The notes beneath the pieces were generated by a model, which was given only the letters and a program-made list of their open reading frames with translations, was not told the origin of the DNA and made no database searches. 22,256 bases of DNA from a virus, in IMG/VR virus record IMGVR_UViG_3300030105_002190, positions 1 through 22,256 of that record; one strand, 5' to 3'. Each line of letters starts with the position of its first letter. Within the stretch, counting starts at the first letter, position 1. The translations under genes and the position numbers were made by a program. Below, piece by piece: positions 1-9,400 of the stretch.

Positions 1-413
1 ATGTACTTGTCTTCTACAAATCTAATAAAATGATGTTGGTCTAAATATTCATTACCTTGTTGTCTTTTATAATCTATTTCAAATAAGAATTCAAGCCCAT
101 GTACTTTACCTATGTTAGCACCATCTGACCAGGAATTTTCAGTACCATCGTAAAATGTTTGTGCTTTGTTTTCATATCCAAATCTAGCGATTTTACGTAT
201 ACCAAGAGATAAATTATAGTCGTACGGAGTTTTTACTGTCGATGTTTCTAAACCGTTTGTAACAGAGAAAACATCCACATCAGAAACAGAAGTACCACCA
301 TTAGCCGCTGCATAAAACGTAGAGAACTTAAAAGTCTTTTTCAAATAATCATTAAATTGTGCGTTAGAAATTATTGCTATACACATTAGCGGCACCAGTA
401 TTAGTTTTTTCAT
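1..413 (-). CDS. Secreted, possibly outer-membrane phage protein, 3' part missing
   Basis: The frame begins with ATG at 413 and runs off the left edge after 137 codons, so the C-terminal part is missing. It starts one base after the stop of the giant gene (TAA-T-ATG), which supports this start. The N-terminus MKKLILVPLMCIAIISNAQ is a textbook signal peptide of Bacteroidetes type: two lysines, a hydrophobic core and cleavage near Ala-Gln. The mature part (FNDYLKKTFKFSTFYAAANG, then a stretch containing DYNLSLGIRKIARFGYEN) alternates polar and hydrophobic residues and is rich in aromatic residues, which suits beta strands of a small barrel or periplasmic protein. I do not recognise a characterised family. 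Its place at the end of a virion operon is odd for an exported protein. It may alter the envelope of the infected cell, for example to block superinfection, but that is inference. Confidence 0.8.
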   Translation of the reverse strand, partial: MKKLILVPLMCIAIISNAQFNDYLKKTFKFSTFYAAANGGTSVSDVDVFSVTNGLETSTVKTPYDYNLSLGIRKIARFGYENKAQTFYDGTENSWSDGANIGKVHGLEFLFEIDYKRQQGNEYLDQHHFIRFVEDKY

Positions 414-414
414 A

Positions 415-3400
415 TTATCTTGTTTTTCTTGTTTTTCTTGTTTTTCTTTTTTTCTTTTGGCCTTTTGATTTAGTACTTTCTTTTATAGCATCCATCTTTT
501 TGTTTTCAAGATCAAGGTTATATTGACTCCAACCTAAAAACAATAAAGTTCTTTCCCAAGCAGCGTGCTCATTGCTTAAACCTTGCCTTACGTTTTGTGT
601 TTTATTATACAACCTGTTCAGTGGTGCGTTAGTAAAAGCCTCTATATAGTTTGTTACCGCCGACCATTGAGGGTTGTCAATATCAAAAGTTTCCATTTCT
701 TTTATAACTTTTTTGTTATAATTAAGGGTTTTTTCAGCGTTTGATATTTTTCTAGCTTTAATACCTACTACAGGTGAAAAGTTTAAAGCTTCTATTAAAA
801 CAGCACCCTCATCAGGGTTGTAATCAACATCTCTTTGCCTAGCAAAAGCAATAGCAACATTTTTTAAAGTAGCGACAACAGCGCCAATTATACCACTACC
901 TCTTAACACAGAGTCAATACTACCATTTATTAATCTTTCTTTTTTCTTTAAAAATAAATTATTGTTATCTTCTTCGTCATCATCAAACATCATAGCAAAC
1001 AAAGCTGTTTGTAAAGTATAGAATATTAAATTTTGCACAGCAAAATAATATGTTATTCTAGAAGCGTTAGATATATCACTTTGTAATTGAGTTGTGTTAG
1101 GTTTTGTTATTCTTCTATTTTTTATATCTAAAAAAGCTTTTTTACCTAACCTGTTAAACTGAGACGTAACATTTTGAAAGTTTAATATAATTTTACCAAT
1201 TACAGAAGCTTGTTGCTGTGAAACCATATCAGGTCTTGCAGACTGTTGTGTTGACTGTGTTATGTCTTGAAAATCTGTAAATGCTTTTGCCTCTGCTTCT
1301 TTTTGACTTAAACCTTGTTTTAAATAAGTATTAATTCTATTTCTATAAAAAGTAGCACCACCTGTTGCTATTGCGATATTATCACCAATTTGCGTAGGTA
1401 AAAAACCTAGCTCTAATAATTTAGATATTAAAAACCTACTAGGATTTTTAGACTTACGCATGTCAGCTGCAAGTTCAGCGCCATTAACATCTGTCTGTAT
1501 ACCACCTCTTCTTTGCTTAAGCATGTCTGAGTTAAATATAAAAGCCCAATCAGTCCAGTATTGTTTTTGATTTGCAAAAGCTTTAGCCGCAGCAAATATA
1601 TTATTGTCAGCAAAGTTAATGTAATTAACTATAGACATTTGCTGTAACAAAGCAGATCTTATATTGATAAACATAACAGCTCCAACAGAGCCATTAACCC
1701 AATTCATAAGCGCGTTTACCATTGCGTTTTGGCCAGACGGTCGGTTTGTACCGGTTTTAATTCTATAAAGCATATCTTCTAAAGCTTCTCTAACACCTTT
1801 ACCGTAACCAGCTTCTATTTTGTTTAAATTTTCTGTAGAAAATATTATGTCAGCATTTTCAATAAATTCTTTAAAAAACTGTGCTCTACCAATCCTACCT
1901 GTAGCATCATCTAAATCCATACGAATATCTCCAGAATCCCAACCTTCTGTAGGGTTAACATAATTGTCCTGTTTTGATATAACGTTTAAAACCTCTGCGT
2001 AAGCCTTTAAGTCAGCATCATTTTCAACTAAATCACTTAACTTTACTTGGTCTGTTGGAGTTAACCCAGGTATTTTATAACCATGTTTATTCCATAAATA
2101 TACTCTTATAGCATCTTGATATGTAAAATCACCATCTGGAGTTTTCTTTGTAAGTTTCTTTTTAACATCTTTAAACTGTTTGTTTAACGCTTTAAAATCG
2201 TTAGCAACTGATTGTCTTGCTGTATCATATTCTTTATTAGCTCTATTTAATGGTCTAACCAAAGCTTGTTCAAAAAAGTCTCTATGAGCATTACCTTTTT
2301 TACCTTTACCTATAAAGTTGTACAACAATCCTACAAAATCTTCGTGAGATGGTGGTACAAAAAACCTAAACTTACCTTTACTAGCTCCACGTTTTCTAGC
2401 TTTAATAGCTGAAAATCTTTTTTCAGACTCAATACCAATAACGTTTTCTAGTATATCATTAAATTGATCGTTTATTGATTTACTAAACTGAATTTTTGCT
2501 TGTTGAACTTTTGATTTAACATCAAATTGCTCTAACATATTTTTTACAGCTTGAACGTTTTGTAAAGCATCATCAGCAAAATAAAAATCATTATAACCCT
2601 CACTTACTTTATCAGCCATCCAAAGCGCTTTAGCTTCTGCTGTAGAGTTTGCTAAACCAGTAATATTTTTTATAGGTATATTTAAACCATTAGCTTTTAA
2701 AAAGTCGTGTATTGCTTTAGCCGCTTGTGGTGGTCTTGCTGTTAATACAAACATATTCTCTGGTCCAAACTTACCTTGTAATTTTAAAGCTTTTTGAAAC
2801 AATGGTGCTAACTTACCTTTTACAACTTTATTAAACTCAGAAAAATCAAATGTATATCCTTGTCCTAATAAATCTTGATATGTATTTGCAAATTCTTCAG
2901 CATTTAATGTTCCAATAACACCATCAGGCGTTGTATATTTAACTAAAGATTTAGTTGTAGCCAATGTGTCATCAAAATCTAACACCGTAATACCTTTAGC
3001 CGGATTTACCGTCCTAGAACCGCTTATGGCATTGTTAAGTTTTTTTACCTTTTTAACGTTTTTATTATACTTAACTTTTTTAATTTGTTGTATTTCTTTT
3101 TTAGTTACATCTCCAGTTAAAAAATCTACAATTAATTCGTTTTGTCTAGTAATATCGTTTAAACCAGTTTCAGGGTCTTTAATACCATCAACGCCAAAAT
3201 ATTGTGCAATAGTCATTTTAACTCCAGCTAAAGAATACGCGTTTGGATCAATACCAGCAATAGCAAGTCTTACAAGAGAAGCATATCCATTTGGTATGTT
3301 TAAATCACCACTTATTAATCTAGGAACAACTTTATCGTAATAAACGTCGGGCATACTTTTTTCTAACCCCGCGGCTAAAAGCATGTCATTATGAACTTCT

Positions 3401-6400
3401 AACAATGCTCCTTGCATATAAGATTTACCAACAACCTGCCAAACTGTATCAAGATTTCCATTAAAAGCCCCTAACAATAAAGCTTTACCAATTAAATTCT
3501 GAGGATCTGTATGTTCTTCAGTAATTTTTTGATTAACAATAGCGTTGTTATTTGCGTTTACAGGATAAAAACTAAAAGGAGCTAAAATTCTAGTAAAAGT
3601 ATTTTGATGTTTACTAGTATCTAAAAGTATTTCTGCAAACATCCAAAGGTCATTTTTTGCTTCAGGAGACTTGTTTAAATGAATCTCTATGCCTTTAAAG
3701 ATATCAAAAAGTATTCCAAGTTTTTTATTTTCACTTAAACTATCATAATCCTTTAAGTAATTTTTATCAAAACCACCTCTATTAGGATCACCTTTCTTTT
3801 TATTTGTATATGAATCTCTTTTACCAACTTGCTCAACGTCTGTTTTTGGAAACAATTGATCAAAGTATTTAACATCTAAAAAGAAACCTCCAGATGAGTT
3901 GTTACCGCCAGTAGTAGTGCTTCTTATTAAACTTCTAAATTCTGGATTTTGATTAAGAAAAGTTTGTATAACTCTAATACCACCTTCTTCTATGGTTTCT
4001 CCAGTTTTTTTACCGTTAATAACCAAATCTTGTTTCAAATCTCTTGATCTAAAAGTTTTGCTTCCTTCACTATCTGTTCTACCGTCTGGGTATAAAATAT
4101 CAGTTTTTTTAGCTAACTCAACGTTTATAAGCTTTGCAATAGCTTCTATAGGTAATTCATAATAATTTTTAAGAGTAGTTTTACTAAAAGCAATTTTACT
4201 TTGCCCAGCTGTAATGTCAGCTGTTTGTTGTTTTAAAGCTTGTTTCTTTTCTACAGGTGCAGCTTCTGTTTTAGCTTGTAAACCTCTTTGAGCACCAGAT
4301 AAAGCCACACCAATTGAAAGTGTTTTTGCAGCGCCTTTTAATAACTGACCAATATCTCTGCTATACACATTTGGCTGAAGTTTAGGTGTTATACCTAAAT
4401 CTTGTTTAAACTTTTCAATAGTTTCAGGCGTTGGATTTCTAAACTCTGATTTTAATATTTTTACGTCTGGTTGAGTTGTTAGACCTAAACTTCTACCACT
4501 AGGAGATGTTTCAGCTTCTTTTTTAATTTTAGCTTCTTTGCTAATGGCTTTTGGATCAACATAATCTTCGTAAAAATAATCCATTATTAAACCTTTTAAA
4601 CCAATAGCTCTACCGTAAACATCTCTTGATACGTCTATATTTTCACCAACTTTATTTATATCAGCTGTTTTTCTAGCAACGTTTAGTAATGGTAATGTTT
4701 TAATAAACTTACTAGTATTTTCTCCTGCACTAAAAACTCTTTGTATACTTTGAGCTTCAGCGGGTATTGGCATACCTTCTTCATATACTGTAACAGCAGT
4801 TAAATTAGCACCACCCTCCATAATTTTTTTAACAGGTATATCAAATATAAGTTCTCCAACTTTACCAGCATATTTTTCTATCACTTGTTTAAAAGTATCA
4901 CCTTCTTTTACTTTTACTAAAGACTTTATTTTATTTGCAATCTTAGACACAATAGCAAAATCAGTAAGCATGTTTATTTTTTGTACAAAAGTATCTTGTG
5001 TGTTTGTTTTATCGTTTACATCACCAGCAAGATCTCTTACACTAGGATCATCAAGTTTAACACCGTCACGTATTGCAAGTATTTTAGCCTCTTCAAATAT
5101 AGTGTCGTTTTTAGGAGCTATGTTATTGTAAACATGAGTTGAAAACTTACCTTTTTTAGGATCATAATTTTTTAATATACTTGGGAAATAAACAGAAATA
5201 GCAGATATAACATTTTTTCTAGGTATATCACCTTTTTCTTCACTGTATTTTAAAGCATCTATAGATAAGGCTTCATATTGATTTATAAGTTCTTTTTCAG
5301 CTTCATCAATACTTTTTCTAGAACCTCTCTTCTTCTTTACTATTTTAGCTAACTCTTCTGGAGTTTTTTTAGAAGGTGTTTTAGAGGTTTGTATTTTACC
5401 TTCTGTTTTTCTTTTTAAACTTCTTTTGCCAAAATCAATAATACTTTTTCTTAACTTACCAGCAACTCTATCGCTGTCGTATGCTTTTAAAAAGTTATAC
5501 AAAGCTCTACCATCCTCAAATTCTAAATTTACAAAACCTTTTGGTTTAAAAAAGTTTTTAAATAAATTTATTAATTTTCTAAATAAACTTTCTTCAAACT
5601 TAATAGCTGGCTGGCCTTCAGATGGGTTTAAAGCATCAACAAAAACATTTATATATTCTTCAGCGTACTCTTCTAATTCTTTTTCACTACCATCTTCATT
5701 GTATCTATACGCATCGTCTATCCTTTCTTGAATAATTTTAAATTGAGAATTTTCTTTAATAATCTCAATAAATTGCTTAACAAGTTTTAAACCGTCTTTA
5801 GTAATATTAACCTCAACATCTTTATTATTGGAATCTTTTATTGTTCTTAAAGGACCATTAAGTGTTGACCACATTATACCATGTAATAGTTCATGCGCAC
5901 CAACATTAACAGCTTCTGTGGTTTTTGCAACTTCCTTATTAATATAAAATATTTTTGTATTTGGATCAAAAAACCCGTCCATGCCCTTAGTACCTTTAAT
6001 ACCAAGTTTTTTCATTAAAGCATCAAACTTTTTTTCTGTCTTTATAACCTTAGTATCTCCACCAATTTCTTTACCATACTTTTCAACAAAAGCAATTGAT
6101 TTTTGAAGTTTAGCATCAGTGTCTTTTAACCTTAATTCTTTTTTGTCTTTAAACGTAGATTTGGCAACTGTCTTTGGAACTAAAAATCCTTTTTCACCAA
6201 ATTTATAATTAGCTCTTTTTAATTCAAAATACTTTAAAGCGTCTTTTAGTTGTTGTATTTTTTTAGGATCTTTCTTTTCGTTTAACTCTTCTTTTCTTAA
6301 CTCTTGCTCGATATCAAATTGTGATCTGTTATTTATAAAATCAACTATTCTCATCGCCTTAGCGTTACTCATAACAACTCTACTTTGAGATTCTTTTGGA

Positions 6401-9400
6401 GCATATTTACCCATGATTTTATAAGCTTCTTTTTCTATATTAAAATTATTTTTAACTTTAATATTTAATTGTTTACCTTTTTTAAAATCACCATTATTTT
6501 TATGTGCTCTAATTCTTTTTAAAAACTCTTCTTTTGTATTGTAAGTTTTACCATCAATAGAATACTCAGGAGTTAGTAACATTTCCTGATCATATTGTTT
6601 TGTTAATTTAATTAATTCTTTTTTAAGTTCTTGTTTTTTCTTATCACCTATTTCTTTATTTTTAAGATCTTGTTTTATTTTTTTAATTTTTCTATCAATT
6701 TTCCAAATACTTCTTAAACTATTATCAAATTCAATAGTATTTTTCATGTTACCTATTTGAGAGTTTACGTTATCAAGCTCTTTTTGGTATTCTTCAGACA
6801 GGTTTGTATCTGTTTCATCCATTTTTGCTTGAATAGCATTTCTTTGAGTTATTAGTTTAATCAACTCGTCTGCTCTCTCCTCTGTAACTTTAACACTACC
6901 ATCTTCATTAAACAACAAGTCATCAATATCACCACTTATTAATATATAATTATCAAGTCTTTTTTTTATGTCTTCATATTTTTCAATAGCCAAATCCCCA
7001 GTAGAAAGTTGATTATCCATTTCTTCTATAAATGCGTCATAATTTTCACTAGCAACTCTTAAAACACCGCTTTGATCTGTTTTAGTTAAATTCCCACTTA
7101 AACCTCTCATTGCTAAAACCGATAAAGATGTAAGTACAAAAGTTTCTTTTATCTCATTATACTCTGGTAGTTTAAAATCTGTTTGAAAAGTATTATTATA
7201 AGACATGTCTATAGCTCCCTTGGAAAACAATTGTAAATATTCTTCTAATAATTCTTTAGGGACATCTGCAAAAGCCGCTTTTAAAGCAATTAATCTTTCA
7301 TTTTCTAAAGTTTTTAATAATGATTTTGGATCTTTTAATCCTCTTTTAATACTACTTACACTTCTTTTAATCATTTTAAAATCAGGATTTACTACTTCTA
7401 TAGCCGCCTCTACAAATGTAGTTTTAATAGAATAATCCATAGCATCTTCTGCAGTAAAGTTTCCATCTATAGCAGCAAATGCTTGACTCATATTTTGTGG
7501 TAACAATACTGGTAAACTTCCAACACCAACACTGGAAAGACTAACTGATTTTTTATAAAAATCACTAGCCCCCTTTAAGTTCTTTGGTTGTACACCCATT
7601 TTTAACAAACCTTTTTTTGTTAAATTACCAACCCCAGTTAATGTTTTGTAAGAAACTCTACTACCTCTAGACATCATAAACATATCACCCACTGTTTTTA
7701 CAACACTAGGTAAAAGTTTAGATAAATTCCACTCCCCTGTTTCGGGATCTACAAACGATGTTGAAGACGTAGGAATATTTGGTAAATCAACTTCAATAGC
7801 CTTGTTAAACAGAAAAGCTTCGGTATGATATCTTTCTTTATTTTCAGGATCTAAACCAGCCATAAGATTTGCTTTCGCAGTCGCAAGAACAGTCGCGGTT
7901 CCACCAAAAAAATCAACAACAGTATTTACCGCTGTTGGAACAGACTCTGTAACACCTCCAAGCCCCCACTTTTCATACCACTCATCAGTTGCTTTTTGAT
8001 CTTCAAATTTTTCATTTAATTTTTTACCAAATTCAGTTTTATCAAGAAATTTCATTTGTAAAGTTTTATTAAAAGATGCCTCATCTGATAACTTAAAATA
8101 ACCATCTAAAAGTTTTCTTGTGTGTGGACTTAATACTATATTAGCAGATTTAAGTAAGCTTTCATAGTTTTTATCAAGATTTAAAACATCTATTCTTAGA
8201 TCATTAAAAGTATTAACATTATCTTTGTTTTGCTCTAAGCTTCCGTTATTAAACTTGCTATACATCTCTTCAAGTTCTTTTATTTTAGTATCTCTTTCTT
8301 GTATTAAAACCTTTGTATCGTTTTCAAATAAGTTTAAATCATCAACAAGTTCTGGTATTCCATTTTTTTTGTATATATCTAAATCATTATTAAATTTACT
8401 ATGTTTGTAATTTATATAAGCACTAATTACATTAGATTTAAACCTTTGTTCATACGCTGGTTCTTCACCTTCTTTTTCATATCTTCTTTTTCTTCCACCT
8501 AAACTATGCTTTTTAACAAGTTTCTCTTTTTCTCTATAATGTTCAGCTTCATTACTTCCAAGATACCAAATTGCAAATCTTGCAGCTTCATCACCGCTTA
8601 AGTCTTCTCCAAATAAGGTTTTTAAATCATCATGAGACATACCAGCAAGTGACCACGCGTCATCCACGCCTGTCATTGAGTAAACTTCCCCATCATCCCC
8701 AATGTATTTTTTAGGATCTAGCTCAACTTCTTTTAACTTTTCTGGATCTATTATATTGCTTGGGATAAAATCAGTGTTGAATTCGTTTTTCCAAGTTTCG
8801 TAAGCTTTATTAACCGCGGATCTTTCTTTTTTTTTCCTCGCGCGGATATCCCTATCCCATCTTTCATTAACTTTTGTTTGATCTCCAACAGGCGTCATGT
8901 TAAGCACCATTCCAACCGCGTTCTTAGCTATACTAAAAGCATCCGTAACGTCTTGCCACTCTATGTCACCCTTGAAAGTAAGAGCGGTATAACCTATTGG
9001 GGTTGGTGTCATTTTCACTTTATCCCATACAACATCCATAAAACCTTCAGGATCTTTTCCAGCTTCAGGGTTTGCGGTTTTCCATTGTTCAAGAGTTACT
9101 TGCTGTCTTTCTTCATTTTTAATTTTTTGTTGCGCTAAAAAATCTTCATACGACAAACTTTCATCTACATCTTTAGTTAGCGGATCGTCAACTTTTTCTG
9201 AAGAAGAATACTTATTGGTTTCAAACTCAGGGAATTTACTATTTATAATACGCCAATCTCCACCATGTTTAGGATCATTTGCTGTCAAAACATATTCTTG
9301 CAATACAAACGGATCTATATCAGCTAATTCAGGAAATTTACTATTTATAACAGAGTAATCTCCGTTATATTCAGGGTCATTTGCTGTTAGTACATATTCT

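Noticed and set aside
3502-3516. EHTDP motif (residues 1971-1975) as an HNH-type nuclease centre
   Set aside because: Only one His is seen in a suitable place, with no second His or Asn pair at the usual spacing. I note it only as a conserved-looking motif of the giant protein.
2966-9138. Several plus-strand open frames (for example 2966-3340, 5426-5731, 8878-9138)
   Set aside because: They lie wholly antisense to the giant gene, have low-complexity Ser/Leu/Phe-rich products, and no start context or neighbours. They are shadows of AT-rich coding DNA.
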